This document shows positions 25,801 through 36,170 of a stretch of 64,000 nucleotides of DNA, in pieces (positions within the stretch are counted from its first letter, which is position 1; every line of letters begins with the position of its first letter). Both the position numbers and the translations under genes were made by a program. A model generated the notes under the pieces. It was not told the origin of the DNA, made no database searches, and worked only from the letters and a program-made list of their open reading frames with translations. Source of the DNA: Monarcha castaneiventris obscurior (taxonomy: Eukaryota > Chordata > Aves > Passeriformes > Monarchidae); NCBI GenBank assembly GCA_026261815.1, contig JAMPIT010000484.1, forward strand, positions 7,414,501 through 7,478,500, in the 5' to 3' direction.

Positions 25801-28800
25801 GTTAAGTAGTGATAGAGAAAGCTGATAAACAGATGAGGTGAGGTTTATTGCATGGACAGGTCTCTGCTTGCCATCCAGAAAACATATGCTTGCAGGGGAG
25901 AGATGTGCCTCTTCCTTCTTCATTGTGTGGCAGAAGGTCCATCTCAGTCTCCTCATCGACACTGGGGACCAGAATGATGTTTGTGCCTGAGTGCCTGTGG
26001 CTCTTCACCCACATTGGCTCTGCCGCCTCCTCCTCCAGGGCCACTGCCACTTACCTTAACTCAAGCATTTCAGACACGCTTGTGTCACTAAGGCCCTGTC
26101 CCTGCTCTATCCCCACTCTCCCACCCTGGGGCAAGGAACATCTTCTGCAGCAAGGTGAAACCCGGATTTCCAGAACAGCCTGAAAAACAGCTGGGCTCAA
26201 TTCTGGCAGCCTGGACGAGACCTTGCTAGCACTGGTTGGGAGCAGGGCAAGAGTCACACTCCAGCCTGCCACTGCCCTTATCCACATCCAGCATCCCAGC
26301 AGAGCTGGCCTTTGGAAAAGGGATTGCATAAGCTGCTATGTACATTCATGCTGGGAACATCTCTTTATTTCTGATAGACAAGAGTAGGAACTGCATTGGC
26401 TGTGAGACCCTTGCTGTGAGACCCTTCAGGCTTGCCATCTTTACCAAGTTTTTGGAACAGCAATGACTGCCTCAGACCAACAGCGAAAGAAACATTGAGG
26501 GAAAGTGGAGAGGAACACTTTGGTGGCCACAGAAGACTGAAGGGACAAGAATGATCCTTCCATGACTGCCATTAGGCAGTCTGGCCTTTGGGTTGCAGGG
26601 CTGCAGTCAGTTCTGGTGTGCAAACCTGGCTGTGCTACTGGGAACACTGGGAGCAAAGGAAGGAACATGGTGCCTGGGGCTGGCAAGGCTGCTCCTGAAG
26701 AGTTCCTGCTCCCACTCTCCAAGCAAGTCCTCCTCCAACACTGGCAGCTGTGTGCACAGGGTAGTTCCCAGACAGCATGTCCCTGCACTGCTGTGACTGC
26801 ATCCCTGCCTTCCCTGTGGAGATGACACCCGCTCAGGGGAGGTGGCTGTCATGAATACATGTGACAACGCCGAATACCCAATTTGATCTCAGGGCCGCCC
26901 AGGACTGGGATGGACATGACTCTGTCAGCTGTCACCTACTGTCAGCAGTTGTAAATCAGCCTCACTGTGCCTTCCACCAGCTGAGCTTCTGGCCCATTGG
27001 ACAGGGATGCAAATGCCAGAAACAGAGTTGGTAATTTTTTTTTTTTTTCCTGGCTGATCAAATCACTTTGAGCTGTTGCCTGAAAGCAGGTTCAGTTTTC
27101 CTTTGGGAAATAAGGCTCACAATCAGCCTGTTCTCTCTCCCTTCCTACCTCTGCGGTCCCATCGCTTTGTGCTGGCTGGCTCAGGGATGCTGCGGAGGCG
27201 TCCGCCCAGCATCCAGCCCCTCATCTTTGAAACACCTTGAATTCAAGGGTTCATTTCAAAGCTGCCTTTCAGCATTTCAAAACGAGCCCATGTCCTGGAC
27301 AAAGAGAGCAAGCCAGCCAGCATTTGGAGCCTCTTTGTGCAGTGGGTGTCACAGTTTTAAATAGATTTGCCCTGCTTGGATTGGTTCTGGTTGGAAAGCG
27401 AGTACTGAAATGAGAGGTCATAGGGGGAGAGTTACTATGGTAATTGAGTAGTATCACCAGTAGTTTTGCTCTTATGATCATTAAAGCACATAATAATAGA
27501 CAAACAACAGTGGTTAAAGCAAGCAGGTAGGATTACTATGTTCTTTTGTCAGAAGTATATAATGTCTTGTAGTCAGTTTTAAAGACTTCTCAACTCCAAA
27601 TCCACCCAGTAGTCACCTGCTGAGTAATTTTGTATGCCTAATCTCTAGCCCTTAACTACAAGCTTTCTGCTAATTTGAGGCAAATGGGTATTTTTGACAC
27701 TAAATAGGGCAGTAAAGAATCCCTGACCTAGAAAAACTCCATTCCAAGGCACTGAGAGCAGAAAAATATTCTTTCAGCATCCTTGTGAGACCTTTGGAAT
27801 GACATAAAATAGCTTTGACTAAACTGTGCTGCAGCCTTCGATTAATGGTTTGTAAAAACTTGCTGAACATCACTACTACAACTTCCCCCATAAAACTTGT
27901 CACTTCAGATTGCCATCAGCCACCACAACAATAATCATTTCATGCCTATTGCTAATTGCAAGCACAGCTGAGGCTCAGCGGGGTGCCCTTGCACAGTCCC
28001 AGGCCTTTATACCAGCCTCAATCTGTTGTATGGCACTTGTTCACACACAAAAAAACTACCAGTAAAGGCAGAAAGAGGCAGAGTCACAGGTTCCTTGTAA
28101 TCCCTCTGCTACCCTGCTGACAACCCAGCCCTATAAGCATTCCTGGTTTTGTCCCACTCTTTACAAAAGCTGAAGTGACCTTAAGCTACTAGTAGTATGT
28201 AAGCTTTTGAATGAAGAATACAGCTCCTTCAGGTGCCTTAAGAAGCAGAGTTGCATCTGGCTTACGAGATTCTGTTTGCAGCACCCCTGCAGTGAGCTGT
28301 GGCTTCCTGTAACATGTAAAATATGAGTGTGAACTCAAGGTTCATGGCAAGGAACAGGAGGTCATGTTTCCATTCATCTCACACTAAAGAAGATGGGGGT
28401 TTGCAGATGTTCCTGGGTATATGTAATGACACCACCGCCTGGAAAGTGCAGGAACCCAACACAGGGATGGGTTTTGATAAAATGTGCCGCATTCAGTGTG
28501 CTACTTGCAGATTTATTCATACCAATTTTTACAATTTATTTATTCAGAGACAAACTTGCTATTTCAGAAACTTATTGATCATGTTTTTGCATTCAAAAAA
28601 AAAAAAGGCAGAGGGCTGGAGAACAAGGAAGCTTATTGCTCAAGTTGGTTGGGGTGTTGGATGAGCAGCCATGGAAGTGCACCTTTTGTAATGCTCCAGC
28701 TCCTCTAATACCCATCCTAGTGCATCCCAGCCAGCCCATGGCCCACCTCATCTACACAGTCTAGCACCCAGCAAAGAGGATTGCTGGGAAAGACAGAACA

Positions 28801-31800
28801 ACAGGAAAACTAACCTGAAAGAGGGATTGACTTCCTGTCTGCACAAATACAGTGTCTGCTTGCAGTGACTGGGCTCTGAGAACACCCAAAGAGTGTTTGC
28901 ATTTCCTCTGCTGGAGGCTGGGTTGTGGTGTGCAGCCATGGGGCTGTATTTTGCCTCTGACACAGCCTTGCTCCTTCCCCTGCTGACATCCTGCTGGATG
29001 AATGGTACCCACCATGCATCCATGAGGATGCAACCTCCACAGCCTGTCCTCACCCTGTGCCCCCAGACTGAGTGTAAATTGTCTCCTAGGTGAGGGACAG
29101 GAATGCCAGCAACACCAGTGATGTGTGTGTACTACAGTGAGTTGCGTGTGGGCTTTTGTCCATGGGCCTGGACCATCAGTGAGGTCTATTCATTCTTTAC
29201 AACAAGATGTGAGGAGTTTTTGCAGAAAATGTATTTATGGTATTTGCTTTGGTGTGCCCATGCCACAGCTGTGCTGCAGCTCCAGAAATGTGCCTGAAAT
29301 GTGTTGCAAGCCCCTTGGCAAAGCCCTAAAGTTCAGTATTTGGGCTGTGACCTCTGCACCTTGTCTTTGGAGAAAAGCCACAAGGCTGGAGCTGGATCCC
29401 CAAGGGGACCCTATGCCCCCAGCACGGACCCCACTGCCCTTGACGGAATGGCAGACCCCCTTGGGGAAAGCAAGGTGGCCAGTGTCCCCACAGGACCACT
29501 CTGTTCTCTTTTGTCTAAGATGATCACGTTTCTGTTTAGGAGCATTTGGCTTTGTTGTTGTTTTTTTAATAATATAGTCATATGCAAATGTTATCTTCTT
29601 TGGTAGGTTAGTCATGAATCAGAGGGCTTGTGCGTCTTATAGCACATCAACACTAGCGATAGCTAAAGGGAACATTTAATTTATGGGCTAACTTATTTTT
29701 ATGAATATGCAGGGCTTAAATTCAGCAGTTGGTGTGTGCTCTATGAAGTGACGTGACGGTTTTGTGTATCAAGATCAATGAATTAGACTTTGTCTTTTTC
29801 TCATAAAGCAGAAAGTCTTTGGAGTAAGTTGGCTTTGAGAAAGAGAGCTCCTTTCATGCAGCTGAGCACTACGCCTGGCTGAGCCCTTGTCAGCCAGTGC
29901 TTGACAGGGGAGGGGTGCGATTTCACATTTGGTTCCAAGGAGTTTGCATCTCCCCAGAGCCCAGAGTGTTGAAGTGCCCTCCAGAAACACAGAAAAACAT
30001 TTCATTTTGCTTACTCTGAAGGTCTCGCAGCAGCAAAGTCACCTTGCCAATGACCTCCAGGCAGAGGTTGTAATTTCTGTTTGGGGTCACACAGCCGTGT
30101 GGGTGTGTGTGGTGATGGACAGACAGAATTGGCAGGACCTGCCCTTGCCAGGGACTTCTTATCTCATGTAGAGTTGATACAAACACCCAGCAGATTGTTC
30201 AGTGGAAGATGGGAGGCAGCAGGGGAAGGGAGAGGTTGTGTGTGTAACATAAGGTTGCACCCTGCCTCTGGAGGTTCCGATTTGAAGAGATGGCAGAAGG
30301 GTAAGGAGGTGTTTGGCTGACCTGGGCATCCATGTGTCAGCACAGCCCTGGATCACAGCTAATGTCACCCAAGAGCATGACTCAGTTAAGCACTTATTGC
30401 AGAAAAGCAGCATTATGAACATTAACAATTTCTCTGTTTTGCCTGCATGGGTGTGCAGCATTTCACTGCATTCCACCCAGGCAGATCCCCCAGTGACAGC
30501 AGTTGCTCTGTGCCACCCCACCACCAGCTGGCTGCTGGCTGTCCTGGGTCAAGGTACCTGGGATCCTCAGGGGATATCCCGGGATGCTCTGACTTCACAG
30601 ACTAGTCTGAGGGATTGGAAGGTATGAAGCTCCACCAGACCTTCATGTCTCCTATTCTTGTTCAGGTCCACAGCAGCTACCCAGGTTGCTTCACTCACTG
30701 TTCAACCCCAGTCTGATGCCAGGACCTCAGGTGATGGCTGAGGGGTCCTGCTTGCCAGTCTTTATTAGTCTCATCCAAGCTCTTGCCAGCTTTCTGTCCT
30801 GGAGATGAAGGGTCAGGAGAATCTCTGCCACAAGTTGCACAAAGCATTGAGCGTGAGGTCACCACATGCCATTTCTTCAGTGACTCTTTCATCTCCTTGT
30901 TTCCTCCATTTTATAAAGAGATGGTGTAGAAATTAAAGTATAGGAACGTCATTGGAGTTGGGAGGAAAACCCTTCCCCGTGCAGCTCCCAGGTCTGCTGC
31001 CATACAGTACGGAGATGTGTGTTGAGCACATATTTTTGTGGTGCAGGGCTGGTTTAGCTTAAACTCGTTTGTTTGCTTTGGTGAGCCTCATGCTGGCTTG
31101 TGGGTACCAGTGTCAGAGGATGGAGGGTAACAAATCACTGAACTCAGTTTTGCAATTACAGAATGTTCAGTTGTCTCCATTCCCCTGCTGCACTGGCAGC
31201 TTCCACAGCCAGCAAGAAAAGGGCATGTTCTGTGTCAGAGACCCCCGACCTGAGGGGGCAGTGAGGGGTTGCAGCAAGACCTGAGTTGGACTGGTGTGAG
31301 GTTTCAGGCTCATTGGGAGGCAGCTGCATCCCAGACTAACTTGGATGGTGCTCAGTAAGGATTTTCATAAACTGGTCTGGTGGGGTTTTAGTATTTTAAC
31401 TGGTTCTAGATTAATTGCATCTGGTCTGCAGTATGGGATTTGATCTCTGCATGTAAGAGAGATCATGAGAAGGATGCAACTGTGCATACAGAGGTGTGAT
31501 GGGTTTTTGCCTGCTTGGTAACTACTCCTTGTGCTGAGCACTGCAGGGAGGTTTTGTGGCTCCCCACCCACCCCTAACCTCTGCTTTTCCTCCTCTTGAG
31601 GGCTTGCTGCTCATCTGTGTGCTATCAGATGTGCCATGTCAGCCCTGTGTGAGCAAGGCACTGATCCACAGCCCACTGGAGCCTTCCTGCACTGCAGGAA
31701 TGGCAGGCTGCTGCCACACCACTGCGAGCCTTTTTCACAGGCAAGCAGCACAGTTTCAGCCCCTGGAGGGGCCCTGTGAGTTCAGGAGCTTGAAACAAGC

Positions 31801-34434
31801 TGATTGCTGCTTTTCCATCTTTCATAATTGTGAGGGTGAAACCAGAGCATTTCCCACACAGCCTGGGCAGGCACCTGTAGGTGCTTACATCCTTCCCACC
31901 CAGCCAAACCTTGCCCCACATGAGCCTCCCCTCCGTTCACCCTCAGGGACCCAGACTCTTCCTGTGGCTGTTTATGATTGAATTTGAAGATGGTAAGTAA
32001 CCTGAGTGTGGGACTGACACCCTTAAAGGCAGGACTGTACTCTCACTTGTGGGGGAAACAGGTTAAAACATGGCTTGAGCCAAACACACATCACTGCTGG
32101 CAAGTGCCATCAATGGCAAAATCAGATTACAAAACCTTGTGGCACTACTGGTGGCCATTACCCTCCTAACAAGTTTATTGATGGTGGTGGTGGTATTAAA
32201 ATTTAAAAGCTCATGCATGGAAATTTTATGTAAGAACAGAGGCCTGTCTCACCTCTCAGTTTGTGGCCCCCCCTAAGTAGGCTGGCAGGTGGGAAAGGTG
32301 GGTGTGAGGGGGTGCTGGGGGCACCAGTGTCAGTCAAGGCATTGCACAGAGCCCTGGTGTGGTTGCTAGAGAAGTCATGTCTCTCCTTGCAGCAATGGTA
32401 CACCAGCTCCATGAGTGTCGTATGCACTTGGCTGACAGACCGCATGGACCTGCAGCTCCACATCTACCAACTGAAAACTCTCATTAGGATAGTAAAGGTA
32501 AGCACCTGAGGTGTTCTCAGTACCCCTTGCTGTCGAGAGGAGCATGTGTGTGTGCCTGCATGTGTGTGGCACATGCTCTTTGGCAAGCTGTCACTGGCAG
32601 ATGAATTAAAGTTTCATTAAAATTCTTCAGAAGAATTAAGATAGCTGTGTCTATGGCAGGTAGCACTGGATAAACAGGAACTTCAAATGCATAGAGATGT
32701 AAAATACAGGTGTGCAAATAAGAACAAAGTAACTCCTTGCATTAAAAACAAAAACCGAACTCTCTTGATATTTGACCTTATCTGTACAGTAAGTGCACCA
32801 AAATTAGCCTTTTTGTGGACAAATTAGCTGATCACACTCTGGTGAGCTCTGGTGTTAAAATGGGTTAAATCAACCCAAAAGTTTTTAACTATGTTTTGCT
32901 AGAAACATTGAAGCCCAGCTATGGCTTGTGATTATTGTCAGAATGCAAATAACATTGTTCTCATAGTTAATTGAAGTTGTTTCTTTTACAATGGGTGTAT
33001 ATAATCAACTGTAAGAGACTGCAAAGGTGAGATAACATACCCTGAAAGTAGCATTTTCTTTCCTTAAGTGCACGTGTATGTGTATATGTGTGTGTGCATG
33101 CCTTGGACTAATGATAATTATTTCAGTGTGAAATCACAGTGGTTTACATGAAATAATAAGATCACAGAAGGGGGTAAATATATTTTTGATCATTTTAGGT
33201 TCTATCTAATGCTTTTTGGTCTAGTATTTTATAATGTTTATGGTCTTGCATGCAGTGAACACATTGAAAGCATGAATAAATTAAAACTGAAATGTATTAA
33301 ATGTGCTTTTCATAACTGAAAACAACAGGCGCAGACAGATTATTCCTACTTTTCAGCTAGCTGAAGAAAGCTTTTTTCCTTGTGCTTTATTTATACCAGT
33401 ATTACATTCAGAAGCAGCTATAACAAACCCAAGGACTTTCTGAAATAGCAGAACAGTAATCATTTCTATGCAGAGCACAGAGCAGAATTAAATGAACAAG
33501 ACCAGAGTTCTATCTCACAGAGTCGAGAAGTTTTTAAACATAAATTCAGATAAGAGATGTTAATTGTAATAACAAGGGAAATATGGGAACCATGGAAGTA
33601 CAACTCCAGTTTGAGGTGAAGAAAGGGAGATTTAAGAAGTATCTGCCCCATGCTTATATTTATACATCAATAATTTTCTCCAGTATCCTGGACTTAGTTT
33701 ATTTAATCCCTATACTGTAGGTAGGATTGTTTAATATGGAGCATTCCAGGAATGTGTAATCATGTCTGTGGGTACAGGCGATAAGCAGCATCCTGCTGCT
33801 TGAAGAGAAATAACTGATATTAGAGTCAGGATGAACATATCCAGGAGCAAGGGAAGTTAGTTGGAGCAGAGCTCTTATATTGCTTTGATGTCTTTTTAGA
33901 CCCCAGCCCACCCTATGCAAAGCTCCCCTGAGCAGCTCCCACACATCCCTGCTTTGAAGCTGCCCAGCCCAGCCCACAAAGGCAGGGCTGGAGTCACAGG
34001 TGTAATTTGTTGCCCAAGGCACCCTAAATGGACCTCTGCCATGCCAGAGTGGTGGCCAGCAGAGATGCTTCTGTGGCCTCTGCACTTCCCAGGTGATGCA
34101 AAATGTCCTCAGGGCCAGGGCTGGGATTTCCCTGATATCCCAGCCTCTCCCATTAGTGGCCCCAAACCTGCAGCTCATGGGCACAGGTTGACCCCTGCAG
34201 CAAAGCAGGGGAGCCGGTGTTGGCCCTGACCTCTCATGCCTGTCTCCACTTCAGAAAACGTACCGGGATTTCCGATTGCAAGGTGTGCTGGACTCCACCT
34301 TGAACAGCAAAACCTACGAGACCATCCGGAACCGGCTGACAGTAGAGGAGGCCACGGCATCAGTTAGCGAGGGCGGGGGGCTCCAGGGCATCACCATGAA
34401 GGACAGCGATGAGGAAGATGAAGAGGATGACTAG
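4749..34434 (+). CDS. CADPS: CADPS (CAPS1), 3' part: last six coding exons
   Basis: CADPS encodes the calcium-dependent secretion activator CAPS1, a cytosolic and membrane-associated protein that binds PI(4,5)P2 and SNAREs and primes dense-core vesicles for exocytosis in neurons and endocrine cells. The window holds only the C-terminal 194 residues, downstream of most of the C2-PH-MUN core, in the part linked to vesicle association. Exons are 4749-4823, 5893-5976, 11082-11114, 13721-13828, 32393-32497 and 34255-34434. All junctions are AG/GT and phase 0, so any single internal exon could be skipped without a frameshift. The joined product reads in one frame to an acidic tail (SDEEDEEDD) and TAG, as I recall for vertebrate CADPS. 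The paralogue CADPS2 is less likely because FEZF2 and C3orf14 are the known neighbours of CADPS. The 5' part lies before the window. Confidence 0.96.
4824..5892 (+). other. CADPS: CADPS intron (1.07 kb)
   Basis: The intron runs between GT at 4824 and AG at 5891-5892. I see no repeats or exons in it. A pyrimidine-rich tract before the acceptor is present but interrupted. Confidence 0.85.
5893..5976 (+). CDS. CADPS: CADPS coding exon (28 codons)
   Basis: The acceptor tttgtag precedes TTTGTCACC and the donor gtaagt follows ACT. The exon reads [18 protein letters not shown] and ends SSFLSFT. It is phase 0 at both ends and continues directly from the previous exon (LLVAK then FVTIL). A run of about 17 T lies shortly after the donor. 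Confidence 0.96.
6711..6818 (+). repeat. Unnamed dispersed repeat, copy A
   Basis: This 108-bp stretch is about 92% identical by hand alignment (about 9 mismatches, no gaps) to the reverse complement of 10259-10366. The core GGCTGGGCTGGTTGGAAAG is exact in both. Similarity stops sharply at the right edge (…ACTTGTTC). It does not look like the CR1 3' end. The family is not recognised. Confidence 0.8.
7202..7225. repeat. Perfect hairpin, 11-bp arms, 2-nt loop
   Basis: GATTACAGCCC, then CA, then GGGCTGTAATC. The two arms are exact reverse complements. Each arm carries a TAATC/GATTA core of the bicoid/OTX type. Function is unknown. Confidence 0.7.
10259..10366 (-). repeat. Unnamed dispersed repeat, copy B (inverted)
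   Basis: This is the reverse-complement partner of copy A at 6711-6818. In its own orientation it lies directly downstream of the 3' end of the CR1 fragment at 10393-10550, separated by about 26 bp. Part of that junction DNA is shared with the CR1 copy at 36 kb. Confidence 0.8.
10393..10550 (-). mobile_element. CR1 LINE fragment, 3' end
   Basis: On the + strand it begins cacagaatggtttgggttgg and continues aagggacctta, followed by ccatccagcctggtc. This is the reverse complement of the typical avian CR1 3' terminus, so the element points left. It is 5'-truncated; the right edge (about 10550) is approximate. Confidence 0.88.
11082..11114 (+). CDS. CADPS: CADPS 33-nt exon (11 codons)
   Basis: This very small exon reads [11 protein letters not shown]. 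It lies between a good acceptor (tccttttacag) and the donor gtaagc, phase 0 on both sides. It links SSFLSFT of the preceding exon to [10 protein letters not shown] of the next, as in full-length CADPS. At 33 nt it is near microexon size, but I believe it is a standard part of the coding sequence. Skipping it would remove 11 residues in frame. Confidence 0.93.
11115..13720 (+). other. CADPS: CADPS intron (2.6 kb), AT-rich
   Basis: There are no exons or interspersed repeats that I recognise. The first part (about 11180-11660) is AT-rich, unique-looking DNA. An A run lies at about 11381-11393. A CT-rich tract precedes the acceptor at 13720. Confidence 0.8.
11180..11660. promoter_or_regulatory. 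Candidate conserved non-coding block beside the 33-nt exon
   Basis: This AT-rich, unique-sequence block shortly downstream of the 33-nt exon has motifs such as ATTATGCATTAA and TTAATAATGAG (octamer and homeodomain type). It could be a splicing or transcriptional element. The call rests on composition and position only. Confidence 0.22.
13721..13828 (+). CDS. CADPS: CADPS coding exon (36 codons)
   Basis: The exon follows a long pyrimidine tract (tctctctctc then ctccatgcag) and ends at the donor gtaagt. It reads [20 protein letters not shown] and ends YIERLFD, phase 0 at both ends. It is followed by the largest intron in the window (18.6 kb). Confidence 0.97.
16422..16439. repeat. Perfect 18-bp palindrome
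   Basis: ACCTGCCTGCAGGCAGGT is its own reverse complement. It lies in otherwise ordinary intron DNA. No function is assigned. Confidence 0.6.
18060..18340. promoter_or_regulatory. Candidate regulatory block with nested hairpin
   Basis: This unique, moderately AT-rich block contains several GGATTA/TAATC cores (OTX/PITX type), a nested inverted repeat at 18217-18272 and an exon-like unit at 18298-18335. It could be an enhancer for FEZF2 or CADPS or an intronic splicing element. Conservation was not tested. Confidence 0.3.
18217..18272. repeat. Nested inverted repeat / bulged hairpin
   Basis: The outer arms are GGGTCAAT (18217-18224) and ATTGACCC (18265-18272). The inner arms are ACACTTAATC (18228-18237) and GATTAAGTGT (18249-18258). 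That gives 18 paired bases, an asymmetric internal bulge (3 against 6 nt) and an 11-nt loop. It lies 25 bp upstream of a possible splice acceptor. Confidence 0.65.
24150..24830. promoter_or_regulatory. Candidate conserved non-coding block
   Basis: This AT-rich, unique stretch has octamer/homeodomain-like words (GCATAATGA, TTATTATC, TTAATTAAAA) and a 14-bp palindrome (TAAGCTTAAGCTTA, 24411-24424). I judged it by composition only. Confidence 0.2.
29600..29830. promoter_or_regulatory. Candidate conserved non-coding block
   Basis: This AT-rich stretch is flanked by GC-moderate DNA. It contains a CRE-like half site (GTGACGTGACG) and homeodomain cores. It was judged by composition and motif words only. 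Confidence 0.2.
32393..32497 (+). CDS. CADPS: CADPS penultimate coding exon (35 codons)
   Basis: The acceptor is ctccttgcag and the donor gtaagc. The exon reads [20 protein letters not shown] and ends LKTLIRIVK, phase 0. From memory the mammalian protein has NSSMNVI and RMVK where this one has TSSMSVV and RIVK, so the differences are conservative. Confidence 0.97.
32498..34254 (+). other. CADPS: CADPS last intron (1.76 kb)
   Basis: The intron is AT-rich with two TG-rich stretches (about 32545-32570 and 33062-33100). No exon or mobile element was recognised. Before the acceptor at 34254 the DNA becomes GC-moderate. Confidence 0.85.
34255..34434 (+). CDS. CADPS: CADPS terminal coding exon (59 codons plus stop)
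   Basis: The acceptor ccacttcag precedes AAAACGTAC. The exon reads [20 protein letters not shown], then a conserved stretch with ETIRNRL and [13 protein letters not shown], and ends in the acidic run SDEEDEEDD before TAG at 34432-34434. The acidic tail is characteristic of CAPS1. Confidence 0.98.
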   Translation, partial: KTYRDFRLQGVLDSTLNSKTYETIRNRLTVEEATASVSEGGGLQGITMKDSDEEDEEDD

Positions 34435-34747
34435 GGAAGCTGGAGCACCGCCTGGGGGTTGCCTGGTATCCGTGCATGTACCTCGTCTGTAACTCAGTTA
34501 GCCACATTAGGAATTTTTATGTCAGCTCTAAATGCCCATGAGAAGTTTACCAATACAAATGCCATGTTAGCTGTGTGATAATAAGATTAGCACCTCTCTT
34601 CGATCCATCAGTTTCCTAATTTCATATCTATATGTTCATAAGCAATATGGAGCACCATTGTTTAATACTGTTAATGGAAAAACTACATAGAAAACATGCT
34701 TGGTGTGTCCCTGTTATTAAAGTTTAAACAATGCTTCATTAATGTAC

Positions 34748-34755
34748 TGTATATA
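34748..34755 (+). promoter_or_regulatory. Pumilio response element in CADPS 3'UTR
   Basis: TGTATATA is an exact match to the Pumilio consensus UGUANAUA. It lies about 315 nt after the CADPS stop and before the first AATAAA, so it would be in both short and long mRNA forms. Binding is inferred from the motif only. Confidence 0.4.
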
Positions 34756-34842
34756 CATTGATGGTAAATTGTTGTGAAGATGAGTGACTCAAGTCCTTTC
34801 ATTTCTTTGTTTCTCTTCTGTGGATGCCAACTGCTTAAAATT

Positions 34843-34848
34843 AATAAA
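34843..34848 (+). terminator. CADPS: CADPS proximal poly(A) signal
   Basis: AATAAA lies 409 nt after the stop and is followed by T-rich DNA. It is a candidate for a short 3'UTR form. Use is unproven, and AT-rich DNA produces this hexamer by chance. Confidence 0.4.
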
Positions 34849-35452
34849 AAAAACCAGCTTTGTTTTTAAAAGAAAAACCAGGCAATTACAAATGATTTTT
34901 TTGTTCTCTTTGTTCATTTAAAAACCAGAAAACAAACAAACCCAGACAGCCGTTTGAATCATTCTGCATCCTTGTTAATGTACCAGGCTCTTCCCTTCAA
35001 TATGCAGTTAACTCCATAGAGACTTCATCCCAAAGGATTAGTCATTCTAATTGCCACACCAGATTAATCCTATCATTATGGATATATCATGCCACATTAC
35101 AAGTCCAAAGCAGTTGTTTTATGTTGACGTTTGCTCCTCTAAATGTTACATTTTTGTTTAAATTTCAGATAACTGTGTATGTACAAAGACAACTTTAATT
35201 ACAATCTTAGACTCTACAAATGTGTTTATAATAATATATTGAATATTTATTTCGGTAGATTGTAGCCATAATTTACAATTCCTCTGTTTCACAATGGTTT
35301 TTATATATGTCATGTACATTGCATTTTGACCAGTAACTGCATGTCCATCAGTTCCTTCTCCAACCTTTACTTTCTGTGTAAAATAGTGATCCATCTTGCT
35401 TTTTTTGCCTTATACAAGCCGACAGTTGTAAGTGTGAGAACTGTGGCTTCTC

Positions 35453-35485
35453 AATAAATAACTATTCAGATGTCCTAATAATAAA
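35453..35485 (+). terminator. CADPS: CADPS distal poly(A) signals (paired)
   Basis: Two AATAAA hexamers (35453-35458 and 35480-35485) lie 27 nt apart and are followed by tctttttatgtctg, a T/GT-rich element. This is a good candidate for the main distal cleavage region. Confidence 0.55.
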
Positions 35486-35560
35486 TTATGGAGTCTTTTT
35501 ATGTCTGCCTTAGAAAAGAAAAACAAACCAAGCTGAGATGTAAGAGCCCCCACCTCTCAG

Positions 35561-35566
35561 AATAAA
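35561..35566 (+). terminator. CADPS: CADPS last poly(A) signal
   Basis: AATAAA is followed within about 10 nt by a GT/T-rich stretch. This is the last such signal before DNA that looks intergenic. Confidence 0.45.
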
Positions 35567-35971
35567 GGCGTTTTGTTTTCTCATGGGTGTTCTTTAGTTT
35601 ATTAATTAAGAAGATGGTTTCCTGATTTGCTCCCCAAGGTCAGGATTGGGAGCACACGGACTGTTCCCCAGGTACAAGGGCATTTCTGCTATGACTGCCA
35701 CAGTTGTTTCCGCCATTTTCTGTGTTCTATGTCCTGTGATGTGTCCCTGGACATCTAATTGATGTCTGCTATGGTTCAGCTCCTGTTATTATATGGCCAT
35801 CAGCCTTACCCAAAACTTACCTTTCTTCAAAAGGCCTCAGTTTTTACTTTAACTTCTCCCAAAGCAGCCAGCTGCAGTAGCACTTTAGACACACAGGGCA
35901 GAGACAAACCCTGAGTTGAAATTAAAGTCTGGTTTGATGGAAGACGTGTCTAATGGAAGCACACTTGAACT

Positions 35972-36137
35972 GGATGCCGAGAGAGGTCATGGATGCCCCA
36001 TCCCTGAAAATGTTCAAAGTCAGATTGGATGGGGCTCTGAGCAACCTGGTCTAGTGGAAGGTGTCCCTGCCCATGGCAGGGAGTTTGGAACTAGATCATC
36101 TTTAAGGTCCTTTCCAACCCAGTCCATTCTGTGAGTC
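35972..36137 (+). mobile_element. CR1 LINE fragment, 3' end
   Basis: It contains typical CR1 words in order: gatgccccatccctg, ttggatggggctctgagcaa, cctggtctagtggaaggtgt, ccctgcccatggcaggg and aaggtcctttccaaccc, ending attctgtga. It is 5'-truncated and oriented left to right. The left edge is approximate. Confidence 0.92.
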
Positions 36138-36170
36138 TCTGTTAGGCTGAGAGTTCTCTGTGAGTTTTTG
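36138..36170 (+). repeat. CR1 downstream junction shared with the 10.4 kb locus
   Basis: ctctgttaggctgag directly follows this CR1 3' end. The same 15 nt occur, in the same relation, after the CR1 at 10393-10550, and similarity continues loosely to …ttttgca. Two independent insertions should not share downstream flank. Confidence 0.6.

Larger units (their letters stand above)
13829..32392 (+). other. CADPS: CADPS intron (18.6 kb)
   Basis: This is the largest intron in the window. Most of it is unique DNA with no recognised gene. GC-moderate stretches (about 15000-15120, 20660-21060, 22000-23100, 25560-27360, 28680-29500, 30060-32000) alternate with AT-rich stretches (about 16900-18340, 21240-21620, 23340-23780, 24140-25400, 27360-27960, 29580-29820) that look like candidate regulatory elements. 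Poly-T lies at 27035-27048 and A runs near 23682 and 28596. No CR1 or LTR copy was recognised. Confidence 0.75.
34435..35585 (+). other. CADPS: CADPS 3'UTR
   Basis: This AT-rich stretch after the CADPS stop has no ORF of note. It contains AATAAA at 34843, 35453, 35480 and 35561, so short and long 3'UTRs are possible. The last signal is followed by a GT-rich stretch (gttttgttttctc), which suits a downstream element, so I place the end near 35585. The exact cleavage site is inferred. Confidence 0.65.
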
